This document shows, in pieces, positions 1 through 7,937 of a stretch of 19,865 bases of DNA. Location: positions 1 through 19,865 of the forward strand of contig UQSH01000033.1 of NCBI GenBank assembly GCA_900543795.1, in the 5' to 3' direction. Position 1 is the stretch's first letter. Each line of letters opens with the position of its first letter. The translations under genes were made by a program, and so were the position numbers. Source of the stretch: an uncultured Oscillospiraceae bacterium (GTDB taxonomy: Bacteria > Bacillota > Clostridia > Oscillospirales > Acutalibacteraceae). Under the pieces are notes generated by a model. That model saw only the letters and a program-made list of their open reading frames with translations, made no database searches and had not been told where the DNA came from.

Positions 1-98
1 CCTTTAGCCGCAAACAGGGCAGTATTAAAAAGAGCCAGCAGTACAGCACCAGTTACATATGTAAACGGGTTTTTGAAGATTTTTTTAGATTTTTTCAA
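1..98 (-). CDS. YeeE/YedE-type membrane transporter, N-terminal fragment (cut by window edge)
   Basis: Only the first 32 codons are inside the window; the gene runs leftward off the edge. Translation starts at TTG (96-98), preceded at 8 nt by a perfect AAGGAGG (107-113). The visible protein begins MKKSKKIFKNPFTYVTGAVL and continues as a hydrophobic helix (LLALFNTALFAAKG). A basic N-terminus followed by an 'NP-W/F-tYvtGa-lLalfN-alfa' segment resembles the start of YeeE/YedE sulfur-compound permeases; that family call is from memory of the N-terminal pattern only, and any polytopic membrane protein remains possible. It is divergent from ilvA and has its own promoter at 135-163. Confidence 0.55.
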   Translation of the reverse strand, partial: MKKSKKIFKNPFTYVTGAVLLALFNTALFAAK

Positions 99-134
99 AT
101 TAAAATCCTCCTTAAAGAAGTTTTGAACACTATA

Positions 135-163
135 ATTCTAAATCATATTAATAACAAAGTCAA
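135..163 (-). promoter_or_regulatory. Promoter of the leftward YeeE-like gene
   Basis: On the minus strand TTGACT (158-163) and TAGAAT (135-140) are separated by exactly 17 nt, a good sigma-A promoter placed about 37 nt upstream of the TTG start. Confidence 0.7.
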
Positions 164-190
164 TATATAAACTTTTCTTTGACCCATTAA

Positions 191-219
191 TTGACAAATG
201 AATAATTAAGTATTAGAAT
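191..219 (+). promoter_or_regulatory. Promoter of ilvA-ridA
   Basis: A consensus TTGACA (191-196), a 17-nt spacer and TAGAAT (214-219) lie 34 nt before the ilvA ATG. It is back to back with the leftward promoter at 135-163. I see no T-box or leader peptide between it and ilvA, so isoleucine attenuation is not evident. Confidence 0.75.
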
Positions 220-253
220 ATTTTAAATAATAAATATATAAGAAGGCGATATT

Positions 254-1456
254 ATGCTAACGCTTGACAGAGTCTATAAAGCGTCAAGAGTATTAAAGGA
301 TGTTGTTCGGGAAACGGATATGATTCTCGCTTCCAATATCAGAAAGGGAACGAATATCTATCTCAAAACGGAAAATCTTCAGGTAACGGGCTCGTTTAAG
401 ATTAGGGGCTCATATTTCAAAATAAGTCAGCTTTCCGAGGAGGAAAAGAAAAAGGGTGTTATTGCCTGCTCGGCAGGAAATCATGCGCAGGGCGTTGCAC
501 TTGCCGCAACAAGAAGCGGAATTAAAAGCATTATCTGCCTGCCTGACGGCGCACCCATTTCAAAGGTTGAAGCAACAAAGCGTTACGGCGCAGAGGTTTG
601 TATGGTTAAGGGCGTTTATGATGACGCTTATAAAAAAGCCATTGAGCTTCGTGATGAAAACGGCTATTGCTTTATTCATCCGTTTGATGATCCCGATGTT
701 ATAGCAGGGCAGGGAACAATCGGGCTTGAAATTATGGAGCAGCTTCCGAATGTTGATGCGGTTGTTGTTCCTATCGGCGGCGGCGGTCTTATTTCGGGCG
801 TTGCCTTCACGATAAAGCAGATTAATCCAAACTGCAAGGTGTATGGTGTTCAGGCGCAGGGTGCTCCGAGTATGGAGAATTCAATAAATGACGGGCAGAT
901 TGAAACGCTTGCAAGGGTGCAGACTATTGCAGACGGAATTGCAGTTAAAACTCCCGGAAATCTTACATACGATTTGGTTAAGGAGTATGTTGACGGAATC
1001 GTAACCGTTTCCGATGATGAAATCGCACTTGCAATTTTAACGCTTCTTGAACAGCAAAAGCTTATTTCAGAGGGCGCAGGCGCAGTTCCCGTTGCCGCAG
1101 TTCTTGCAGGAAAAATTCCCGATATAGACGGCAAAAATATCTGCTGCCTTGTTTCCGGCGGCAATGTTGATGTAACCGTTCTTTCAAGAGTTATTGAAAG
1201 AGGTCTTAAAATGAGCGGCAGAACGGCGAATATAACAATCGCTCTTTCCGATAAGCCGGGCCAGCTTTCAGAGGTTTCAAGCATAATTGCGCAAACGGGA
1301 GCTAATGTAACAAGCATTAATTATGACAGCACAGATCTTGATATGAATATAACAGATTGCTATCTTCGTATAGATGTTGAAACAAGAGATTTCGCTCATA
1401 TAGTTGCTATAAAATCAGCTTTGCGTGAAGCAGGCTTTGAGGTTTGCGATAAATAA
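254..1456 (+). CDS. ilvA: Threonine ammonia-lyase (threonine dehydratase) with C-terminal ACT domain
   Basis: PLP-dependent deamination of L-threonine to 2-oxobutyrate and ammonia, feeding isoleucine synthesis or threonine catabolism, in the cytosol. The start at 254 has AGAAGG at 241-246. The PLP-binding lysine is K49 in TGSFKIRG; SAGNHAQG (73-80) and the GGGG phosphate-binding loop (175-178) follow. A single ACT-like domain occupies about residues 325-400, beginning near ANITIALSDKPGQLSEVSS. At 400 aa it matches the short threonine-dehydratase class with one ACT domain, rather than the roughly 500-aa E. coli IlvA with two. The ACT domain suggests amino-acid control, but whether it is isoleucine-inhibited or a catabolic enzyme cannot be read from the sequence. 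ridA follows after 22 nt and is surely cotranscribed. Confidence 0.95.
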   Translation: MLTLDRVYKASRVLKDVVRETDMILASNIRKGTNIYLKTENLQVTGSFKIRGSYFKISQLSEEEKKKGVIACSAGNHAQGVALAATRSGIKSIICLPDGAPISKVEATKRYGAEVCMVKGVYDDAYKKAIELRDENGYCFIHPFDDPDVIAGQGTIGLEIMEQLPNVDAVVVPIGGGGLISGVAFTIKQINPNCKVYGVQAQGAPSMENSINDGQIETLARVQTIADGIAVKTPGNLTYDLVKEYVDGIVTVSDDEIALAILTLLEQQKLISEGAGAVPVAAVLAGKIPDIDGKNICCLVSGGNVDVTVLSRVIERGLKMSGRTANITIALSDKPGQLSEVSSIIAQTGANVTSINYDSTDLDMNITDCYLRIDVETRDFAHIVAIKSALREAGFEVCDK

Positions 1457-1478
1457 TTTTATGAAAGGTAGATGCATT

Positions 1479-1850
1479 ATGGAATATGTTGCAACAAAAA
1501 ATGCTCCGGGCGCAATAGGCCCATACAGTCAGGCGGTTAAGGCAGGCGGCTTGCTTTTCACAAGCGGTCAGATTGCCATAAATCCAAAAACAAACACCGT
1601 TGAGGCAAAAACAATTGCCGAGCAGGCAACGCAGGTTTGCGAAAATCTTAAAGCAGTCTGCGAAGCGGCAGGAACAGGTCTTGATAAGGCAGTTAAAACA
1701 GTTTGCTTCCTTGCCGATATTGCAGATTTTGCAGAATTCAATGAGGTTTACGGAAGGTATTTCACATCAAAGCCCGCAAGAAGCTGCGTTGCAGTTAAGG
1801 ATTTGCCGAAGGGCGTTCTCTGCGAGGTTGAGGTTATTGCAGAGCTTTAA
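1479..1850 (+). CDS. ridA: RidA family enamine/imine deaminase
   Basis: A 123-aa YjgF/YER057c/UK114 protein. RidA hydrolyses the 2-aminoacrylate and 2-aminocrotonate released by PLP dehydratases, protecting other PLP enzymes. The family pattern is complete: NAPGAIGPYSQAV (8-20), FTSGQIAINP, and the C-terminal ARSCVAVKDLPKGVLCEVEVIA, whose arginine is the substrate carboxylate ligand of active RidA and whose glutamate contributes to catalysis. I chose the ATG at 1479, with GAAAGG at 1463-1468, because the upstream in-frame extension overlaps ilvA and lacks family similarity. The gene lies 22 nt behind ilvA, a functionally sensible pair: the dehydratase makes the enamine and RidA removes it. 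Confidence 0.96.
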   Translation: MEYVATKNAPGAIGPYSQAVKAGGLLFTSGQIAINPKTNTVEAKTIAEQATQVCENLKAVCEAAGTGLDKAVKTVCFLADIADFAEFNEVYGRYFTSKPARSCVAVKDLPKGVLCEVEVIAEL

Positions 1851-1864
1851 TTATTTAAGCATTA

Positions 1865-1904
1865 AAAAGGCACCGTAAAAGCGTATGCTTCTGCGGTGCC
1901 TTTT
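1865..1904. terminator. Bidirectional intrinsic terminator between ridA and the 620-aa gene
   Basis: AAAAGGCACCG (1865-1875) pairs with CGGTGCCTTTT (1894-1904), with an inner AAGC/GCTT stem. A-rich and T-rich flanks allow it to work on both strands, and it lies between two convergent stop codons. Confidence 0.9.
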
Positions 1905-1924
1905 GCTTTGTATATTTTATTAAA

Positions 1925-3787
1925 TCAGTCGGCTGAAATGCTTGAAATCGGAACAAACACTCCGTCTGCCTCGCCGCTTACCGTAACGGTAACATTGTCG
2001 CCGTTTTCAATAAGGAGTGCTTCCATACAGTCGGAAACGGCAATATAGTAATATGTTGAGTTAATCTCAAAATAGTAATATGTGTTGCCGTTGTTAACGG
2101 AGGATTTGATTGAGGAAACGGTTCCCGAAACGGTGTTTCCGCTCGATGCCGAGCTGCTTGGCGCTTCGTTGCTTTGAGAAGGATTAGTATTGTCGGGCTT
2201 ATCCTCTTCGCCGCCAACAAGGTATTCGTCAACATCAACATCATTGTCAACAACGCCCTTATCTTTAAGAGCCTCAATGTAGTTTTCAACTGCCGCATTA
2301 AGTGCCTTTTCGTCGCTCTTTTCATTGTCAAGCAAGCCGGTGCCAACTATCGTTTTGTCAGCCAGGCTAACAAGCGCATAGCCCTTAACGGTGTTACTGT
2401 CGCCGTAAAGGCTCATAAAGTAGGTTGGCTGTCCTTCAATATTAAGCAAAATCGGGAAGGTTGCTCTATACATATAGTTTTGAACCGCATCTTCCGCAGA
2501 GGATTGAGCCGCAGCTTCAATTGCACCGCCGTTTTGATAATATCTTGTTTCCTTCGTTCTTTGGTTGCAAAGAATAAATCCGAAGTTAGAGGAATCTGCC
2601 TCTGACGAGGTTACACCTGTGTAAACCCAAACATCGTCTGCCATTGCAACATAGCCGTAGCCCTGTGAGGTAAGGTTAACATCGTTTTGGAAAATAAGCG
2701 AGTTCCAAAAGCCGTTTTTGAGCCTTCCGTAATAATTGTATTGCTGAATAACAAGATCTTCCGAGAACACAACATCAATCCACGCAAGCTCGCTGTTGCT
2801 TCTAACATCGTCTGTTGAATAATATTGGCTTTCGCCCGTTAATGCGTCTGTTAAAATAACACCCTTAACATCCGTTCCGCCGAAAAGGCCTATTGTTTTG
2901 TTAAGCACGGGGGTAATCCAATAAGGTCTGCCGTCGTCGGTTATCTCAAAATTAGGCGTGTCAAGCAGCTCGGTTGGGTATTGAAAACGCAAATGGCGGA
3001 TAAGCTTTTCGTTGAAAAGCTCCGTTGGGCTGTATTTTATTCCGCTTCCGAATTGCTCATTGCAGTTAACAACAGTAACCTTTTGAGAAATAAGGTCAAT
3101 AATCATATAGGCGGGCAAGCCCTCCTTCGTGTTGTTAAACCATTTAAACACATCTGCATATTCAAGATATGCAACTCTGACGGGGCGGTTGTTGTAGTTA
3201 ATCATAGTTGTTGTGTTTGAAACAACATATTGGCTCTTGTATTCCGCAAGTGAACCAAGCTGCTGGTCGGCAAGAGTAAGCGCTCTTGATTCGTCAATTC
3301 TCGGAACGGTGTCTATGCCGATTTCGTCAAAGTCTGTTTCAAAATCACTGTTTGTAACGGGCATAAGCTCGCTGTAAGAGCTTGCTCTGAAAATTGTTGC
3401 GCCGCAAAGCCAGCCGATTGCCATAATAACGAGTATTGCAATAACTATAATAATCGGCACAAGCGATTTTTTCTTTATATATTCTTTTCTTTCAATCCTT
3501 TTGTTTGCCTTGCAAAGAAGCGCAAAGAACGCCATAAACAAAGCGATAAGCAGTATCACAAAGGAATAAAACTGACTGTCGTGAAAATTCAGCGCCGGAA
3601 GCATCATATAATATGCAATTCCTCCGCCGATAGCTGTTAAAATTGCACTTAAAAGCAGCCTGAGCCAAACCTTCGGAGGAGCGGCAACAACCTCAACCTC
3701 TTTTGATTTGCCCCAGTTGAATTTTGATTTGAAGTCGCTAATAACCTCATCGGCATCAAAATCCATATTAGGCATTTTTTCGCTCAT
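1925..3787 (-). CDS. Membrane-anchored protein of unknown function, 3 N-terminal TM helices and large ectodomain
   Basis: 620 aa. The start at 3787 (MSEKMPNMDF) has AGGAG at 3795-3799; the longer open frame upstream is AT-rich leader. Residues 1-40 are acidic then basic and presumably cytosolic; hydrophobic helices lie at about 42-62, 72-92 and 109-130. Residues 135-525 form an extracytoplasmic region with phrases such as KYSPTELF, HLRFQYPTELLDTPNFEI and KTIGLFGGTDVKGVILTD, and paired 'TGESQYY' and 'TKETRYY' turns hinting at an internal repeat. A Ser/Asn/Pro-rich linker (about 527-552) leads to a small C-terminal beta domain (553-620; SGTVSSI, then TYYYFEINSTYYYIAV) that could be OB-like. I recall related large membrane proteins in Clostridia, but know no function. 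Own promoter at 3822-3850; monocistronic. Confidence 0.85.
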   Translation of the reverse strand: MSEKMPNMDFDADEVISDFKSKFNWGKSKEVEVVAAPPKVWLRLLLSAILTAIGGGIAYYMMLPALNFHDSQFYSFVILLIALFMAFFALLCKANKRIERKEYIKKKSLVPIIIVIAILVIMAIGWLCGATIFRASSYSELMPVTNSDFETDFDEIGIDTVPRIDESRALTLADQQLGSLAEYKSQYVVSNTTTMINYNNRPVRVAYLEYADVFKWFNNTKEGLPAYMIIDLISQKVTVVNCNEQFGSGIKYSPTELFNEKLIRHLRFQYPTELLDTPNFEITDDGRPYWITPVLNKTIGLFGGTDVKGVILTDALTGESQYYSTDDVRSNSELAWIDVVFSEDLVIQQYNYYGRLKNGFWNSLIFQNDVNLTSQGYGYVAMADDVWVYTGVTSSEADSSNFGFILCNQRTKETRYYQNGGAIEAAAQSSAEDAVQNYMYRATFPILLNIEGQPTYFMSLYGDSNTVKGYALVSLADKTIVGTGLLDNEKSDEKALNAAVENYIEALKDKGVVDNDVDVDEYLVGGEEDKPDNTNPSQSNEAPSSSASSGNTVSGTVSSIKSSVNNGNTYYYFEINSTYYYIAVSDCMEALLIENGDNVTVTVSGEADGVFVPISSISAD

Positions 3788-3821
3788 AATTAATCTCCTG
3801 TTCAAACAATATAGTATTTTA

Positions 3822-3850
3822 ATAATATCATAATCAATCGCATTATTCAA
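3822..3850 (-). promoter_or_regulatory. Promoter of the 620-aa membrane protein gene
   Basis: Minus-strand TTGAAT (3845-3850), 17-nt spacer, TATTAT (3822-3827). It is 35 nt from the start codon and downstream of the 3929-3968 hairpin. Confidence 0.55.
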
Positions 3851-3928
3851 CTTAAAAATATTTACCGAATTGTTAATAAAAATCGAGTTAAAGCATTTGT
3901 GTATTCTCCCAAAGCTGCTATAAAGAAT

Positions 3929-3968
3929 TTGCACCTGCCCTCTCAACTAACGGAGAAAGCAGGTGCAA
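3929..3968. terminator. Perfect 10-bp hairpin after ptsI, probable terminator without a good U-tract
   Basis: TTGCACCTGC (3929-3938) pairs perfectly with GCAGGTGCAA (3959-3968). TCTC (3941-3944) and GAGA (3953-3956) can extend it inward. It is the only strong hairpin between the ptsI stop (4040) and the next promoter (3850), so it is likely to end the fru/pts transcript. On the leftward RNA it is followed only by AUUCUUUAU, a poor U-tract, so a processing or stabilising 3' structure is an alternative. Confidence 0.5.
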
Positions 3969-4039
3969 CTGTAACAGGGTAAAATATTTATTTTGATGTT
4001 TTTAATAATTTTTTATGAAAAGAATAAAAATCATTGTTC

Positions 4040-5656
4040 TTAACTGCTATATTCACAAATGGTTTTTCTTGTTTGTAAAATGCTTCCCGGAGAAACGGAA
4101 AATTCATCAAGTCCCCATTCAATCAGGCTCGGTATAAGCCTTGTGTCAGCGGCAGCCTCGCCGCACATACCAACCGGAATACCTGCCTTTTTAGCGTTTT
4201 TAATCGTCATTTCTATTGCTCTCATAACAGATGGCTGGAATGTGTCATAAAGCCTGCTGACATTTGCATTGCCTCGGTCAACAGCCATTGTGTATCCTGT
4301 TAAATCGTTTGTGCCGATTGAGAAGAAAGCAACCTCTTTTGCAAGCAAATCGGATATAAGCACCGCAGAAGGCGTTTCAATCATAACGCCTAATTCAACG
4401 CTTTTAAATTCTGTTTGTGAATTTTTTAATTCCTTTTCGCATTCGCAAATCAGCTCTTTTGCGTCATAAACCTCCTCCAAGCAGGTAACAAGGGGAAGCA
4501 TAATTTTTATGTTTCCGTAAACGGCCGCTCTTAAAATTGCTTTGATTTGCTTTTTGAAAAGCTCGGGGTTGTCAAGGCAGTATCTTATAGCTCGGTGGCC
4601 TAGGAACGGATTATCCTCTTTTTCTATATGAAGATAAGGAATGTCCTTGTCGCCGCCTATATCAAGAGTTCTGATGATAACCTCTTTGCCGTTCATTGCT
4701 CTTGCAACGGTGGCGTAAGCCTCAAACTGCTCTTCCTCGGTTGGCTCGCTTGCTCTGTCCATAAACAAAAATTCAGTGCGGAAAAGTCCAATTCCTTCGC
4801 CGCTGTTTTGCAACACATTCTGCACATCCTCGGGCTTGCCTATATTTGCATATACTGCCTTTTTAATTCCCTTTGCCGTAACCGTTTCTCTGCCGATATA
4901 TGCTTTGAGGCTTTCCTTTTCGTTTAAGAAATCTTTTTGCCTTGAAATGTAATCGTTAATTTCCGAGTCGGAAGGATTTGTGATTACCTTTCCCTTAAAT
5001 CCGTCTGCAATAATCTGCATGCCGTCTTTTATTATCTCGGTGGCGTTAACAACCGAAAGCACTGCCGGAATTCCCATTGCCCTTGCAAGTATTGCGCTGT
5101 GGCTTGTAACACCGCCAACCTCCGTAATAATTGCAGAAACATTATTCTTGTTAATTTGACTTGTCATAGACGGAGTGAAATCCTTTGCAACAAGAATGGA
5201 GTTTTCTGGAACAGATGATATGTCTATGCTCTTCACGCCTAAAAGAGCTTTAAGCAGGCTGTCTCTTATATCCTTAACATCAGAGGCACGCTGGTTGGTA
5301 AGCTCATCATCAACAGAGGAAAACATATCAATAAACATATTGCAAACAGTATCAACTGCTTTTTCGGCAACACTTCCCGAATCAATATTATCCTGCATTT
5401 GAGAAATCATAAAAGGGTCGCTGAGCATAACAATATGTCCTTCAAGAATTTCCGCTTCTTTTTCGCCCACGGTTTCCTTTATATCGGAAGCAAGCCTCCT
5501 CGTTTCCTCAATGAAGCTGTCAACTGCATTTTGCAGACGAGCCTTTTCGCTTTCTGCATCGGTATATTTTACATTGCTGTAATCTGTGCTTATATCGCCT
5601 ATTATTACAGCCCTTCCTATGCCATAGCCCTGACTTACGCCAATACCTTTAAGCAT
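4040..5656 (-). CDS. ptsI: PTS Enzyme I (phosphoenolpyruvate-protein phosphotransferase)
   Basis: Cytosolic enzyme that takes phosphate from PEP onto a histidine and passes it to HPr. 538 aa from the ATG at 5656, where GGGAGGG at 5664-5670 fixes the start (MLKGIGVSQGYGIGRA). The swivelling phosphohistidine motif GGVTSHSAILAR gives the active histidine at H187. The PEP-binding barrel shows GIGLFRTEFLFMDR, IRTLDIGGDKDIPYL, NPFLGHRAIR, GVMIETPSAV and FFSIGTNDLTGYTMAVDRGN; the catalytic cysteine is C498 in PVGMCGE. The protein ends at ILQTRKTICEYSS, about 35 residues earlier than E. coli Enzyme I, so the final C-terminal helix region is absent. Last gene of the fru operon; a 58-nt gap with a stable hairpin separates it from ptsH. 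Confidence 0.97.
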   Translation of the reverse strand: MLKGIGVSQGYGIGRAVIIGDISTDYSNVKYTDAESEKARLQNAVDSFIEETRRLASDIKETVGEKEAEILEGHIVMLSDPFMISQMQDNIDSGSVAEKAVDTVCNMFIDMFSSVDDELTNQRASDVKDIRDSLLKALLGVKSIDISSVPENSILVAKDFTPSMTSQINKNNVSAIITEVGGVTSHSAILARAMGIPAVLSVVNATEIIKDGMQIIADGFKGKVITNPSDSEINDYISRQKDFLNEKESLKAYIGRETVTAKGIKKAVYANIGKPEDVQNVLQNSGEGIGLFRTEFLFMDRASEPTEEEQFEAYATVARAMNGKEVIIRTLDIGGDKDIPYLHIEKEDNPFLGHRAIRYCLDNPELFKKQIKAILRAAVYGNIKIMLPLVTCLEEVYDAKELICECEKELKNSQTEFKSVELGVMIETPSAVLISDLLAKEVAFFSIGTNDLTGYTMAVDRGNANVSRLYDTFQPSVMRAIEMTIKNAKKAGIPVGMCGEAAADTRLIPSLIEWGLDEFSVSPGSILQTRKTICEYSS

Positions 5657-5677
5657 ATCTGTTCCCTCCCGTTTTTT

Positions 5678-5709
5678 AAATGGGACACGGCCTTTACCGT
5701 GCCCCATTT
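5678..5709 (-). other. Intercistronic stem-loop between ptsH and ptsI
   Basis: On the leftward mRNA, AAATGGGGCACGG pairs with CCGTGTCCCATTT (13 bp, one G-U pair, 6-nt loop). It lies between the ptsH stop (5715) and the ptsI ribosome binding site, and is followed by AAAAAAC rather than Us, so it does not look like an intrinsic terminator. Processing, mRNA stabilisation or damping of ptsI relative to ptsH are the likely roles. Confidence 0.7.
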
Positions 5710-5714
5710 GAATT

Positions 5715-5978
5715 TTATTCACCGAAGCCCGATTCAATCATATCAATTGCTTCGCTTAACATTGCCTTTTCATCAGGACCGTCGCATTCTACGGTAATTT
5801 CGGTGCCGTATTTAATGCAGGATGCCATAATGTTCATTATGCTTTTGCCGTTGATTTTTTTGTTGTTAACAATGATGTTGATGTTTGAAGTGTATTTTGC
5901 CATTGCCGTAACAAAAACATTTGCCGGTCGCATATGAAATCCCATTTCATTTGTGATTTTAGTTGTTTGTGAAACCAT
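5715..5978 (-). CDS. ptsH: HPr phosphocarrier protein
   Basis: 87 aa, full family length. Carries phosphate from Enzyme I to the EIIA domain of FruA. The active histidine H15 is in NEMGFHMRPANVF, and S46 is in NGKSIMNIMA, the site where HPr kinase acts in Firmicutes, so the protein can in principle serve both transport and CcpA-type signalling. The catabolite-repression role is established for the family; no hprK or ccpA is in this window. The start at 5978 has GAGGAG (5987-5992). It lies 21 nt after fruA and 58 nt before ptsI. M16 follows the histidine where many HPr proteins have A; otherwise nothing is odd. Confidence 0.96.
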   Translation of the reverse strand: MVSQTTKITNEMGFHMRPANVFVTAMAKYTSNINIIVNNKKINGKSIMNIMASCIKYGTEITVECDGPDEKAMLSEAIDMIESGFGE

Positions 5979-5999
5979 AATTTTTTCTCCTCGTATAAA

Positions 6000-7925
6000 T
6001 TAAGCGTTCTCTTTTTTTGTTTTTTTAAGAATTGCAAGCATAAGCGCACCTGCAACAGAACCTGCAACCAATGCAACGATATATCCTAACGGCTTTTCAA
6101 CAACTGCGAATGTGAATATTCCTCCGTGCGGAGCAGGGCAGGCGCATCCAAACAGTGATGAAACCGCACCTGCAACGGCAGAGCCTACCATGCAGGAAGG
6201 AATAACTCTGAGCGGGTCTGCTGCAGCGTAGGGGATTGCTCCCTCTGTGATGAAGCAAAGTCCCATAAGGTAGTTTACAGGGCCGTTTTTAAGCTCCTCC
6301 GTGGTCCACTTTTTCTTGTTGAATGTTGTGGAAAGAGCAATTGCAATAGGAGGAACCATACCGCCGATCATAACTGCCGCCATAATCCAAGTGTTGCCGT
6401 CTGCAATAGCAGCTGTGCCAAACACATAAGCCGCCTTGTTGAACGGTCCGCCCATATCGGTTGCCATCATTGCGGCAAGAACTATTGAAAGGAGAAGCTT
6501 GCTTGCTTCGCCAAGAGAGGAAAGGCCGTTTGCAAGACCTGAATTGAGAATACCGATAAACGGGTTGATTGCCAGCATAACTATGCCTATAAGCAGTGTT
6601 CCCAAAAGAGGATAGATGAATACAGGCTTAATTCCGTCCATAGATTTCGGAAGCCAATTGAATGCTTTTTTAAGAAGATTTACAAGCAAGCCTGCAACAA
6701 AGCCGGCAAGCAATGCGCCTAAAAATCCCGAAACTGCGGTGTCATCACCTGTGGGAGACGACAGCGTTGCGCCCGTTGTGGCAAGATAACCGCCAACGAT
6801 ACCGGGTAATAAGCCGGGTCTGTCTGCTATTGATTGTGAAATATATCCTGCAAGTATAGGAAGCATAAATGCAAATGCTGCTTTACCGATCCAGAAAACA
6901 ACTGCTGCAATGGGGTTTGTGAAGCCGAAGTTGCCGCCAACATTTGCATTGCCTGCAACCGTATCAATTAAGAAGCCGAGGGCGATAAGCACGCCGCCGC
7001 CGACAACGAACGGAAGCATGTGCGAAACGCCGTTCATCAAATGCTTGTAAAGCTTTCTGCCGAAGCCTTCCTTTTCCTCTTCATAGTCCTGCTCATCCGA
7101 GCCCTCTGAATGATATACGGGAGCCTTGCCGTCAATTATCCTTTGAATAAGCTCCTCCGGCTTATTAATGCCGTTTGAAACCGAGGTTTTTACAACAGGC
7201 TTTCCGTTAAATCTTGCCATCTCAACATTTTTGTCTGCGGCAATGATTATACCGTCGCATTCTTCAATTTCCTTTTTAGTAAGAATGTTTTTTGCACCGC
7301 CGGAGCCGTTTGTTTCCGCTTTAAGCGGATAGCCAAGCTTTTCGCCTGCTTTTTCAAGTGCCTCGGCAGCCATATAGGTGTGAGCAATACCGGTGGGGCA
7401 GGCTGTTACTGCAAGAATTCTGAAGCCCTCCTTAACCTCTTTTGCCTCTGCCTTAGGCTCGCTTGGGTATTTTTCGCTTTCCTTCTTATCAATAACGGAT
7501 AAAAATTCATCTGCGGTTTTTGCGTTTCTTAAAGCCGAACAAAATTCAGGCTCCATAAGCATAACCATAAGTCTTGAAAGTATTTCAAGATGAAGGTCGC
7601 CGTCAAGGGGGGCTGCTATCATAAACAGAATGTCAGAGGGCTTGCCGTCGGGAGCATTGTAGTCAACGCCTGCGGGAACGGTAATTGCCGAAAGACCTGC
7701 CGATTTAACGCTGTCTGATTTTGCGTGAGGAACCGCAATTCCTTCGCCGATAGCGGTGGAGCCTTGGCTTTCTCTTTCAAGAATGGCCTTTTTATATTCG
7801 TTAACATCTGCTAAATTTCCTGCTTTTTCGTGCAGTGAAATCATTTTGTCAATTGCATCTGCCTTTGAATTAACAGAGGTGTTAAGCTCAATTGCATCAG
7901 CCTTTAATAAGTCAATAATTCTCAT
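6000..7925 (-). CDS. fruA: Fructose PTS permease, EIIA-EIIB-EIIC fusion
   Basis: 641-aa inner-membrane transporter that imports fructose and phosphorylates it to fructose-1-phosphate. EIIA spans about 1-150 with phospho-histidine H67 in GIAVPHAKS. EIIB spans about 165-265 with phospho-cysteine C176 in AVTACPTGIAHTYMAAEAL. An acidic linker (273-288) leads to EIIC, residues about 290-641, with many hydrophobic helices, DMGGPFNKAA (490-499) and EGAIPYAAADP (561-571), both typical of the fructose EIIC family. The domain order A-B-C is the usual Gram-positive arrangement. Start at 7925 with GGGAGAAA just upstream. It is 12 nt from fruK and 21 nt from ptsH, within one operon. The related mannose-type fructose systems lack this domain layout; substrate is inferred from FruK next door. 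Confidence 0.96.
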   Translation of the reverse strand: MRIIDLLKADAIELNTSVNSKADAIDKMISLHEKAGNLADVNEYKKAILERESQGSTAIGEGIAVPHAKSDSVKSAGLSAITVPAGVDYNAPDGKPSDILFMIAAPLDGDLHLEILSRLMVMLMEPEFCSALRNAKTADEFLSVIDKKESEKYPSEPKAEAKEVKEGFRILAVTACPTGIAHTYMAAEALEKAGEKLGYPLKAETNGSGGAKNILTKKEIEECDGIIIAADKNVEMARFNGKPVVKTSVSNGINKPEELIQRIIDGKAPVYHSEGSDEQDYEEEKEGFGRKLYKHLMNGVSHMLPFVVGGGVLIALGFLIDTVAGNANVGGNFGFTNPIAAVVFWIGKAAFAFMLPILAGYISQSIADRPGLLPGIVGGYLATTGATLSSPTGDDTAVSGFLGALLAGFVAGLLVNLLKKAFNWLPKSMDGIKPVFIYPLLGTLLIGIVMLAINPFIGILNSGLANGLSSLGEASKLLLSIVLAAMMATDMGGPFNKAAYVFGTAAIADGNTWIMAAVMIGGMVPPIAIALSTTFNKKKWTTEELKNGPVNYLMGLCFITEGAIPYAAADPLRVIPSCMVGSAVAGAVSSLFGCACPAPHGGIFTFAVVEKPLGYIVALVAGSVAGALMLAILKKTKKENA

Positions 7926-7937
7926 AAAATTTTCTCC

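Noticed and set aside
120..253. Possible T-box or leader peptide before ilvA
   Set aside because: Only 134 bp are available, filled by two back-to-back promoters; no T-box motif, terminator hairpin or Ile-rich leader is seen.
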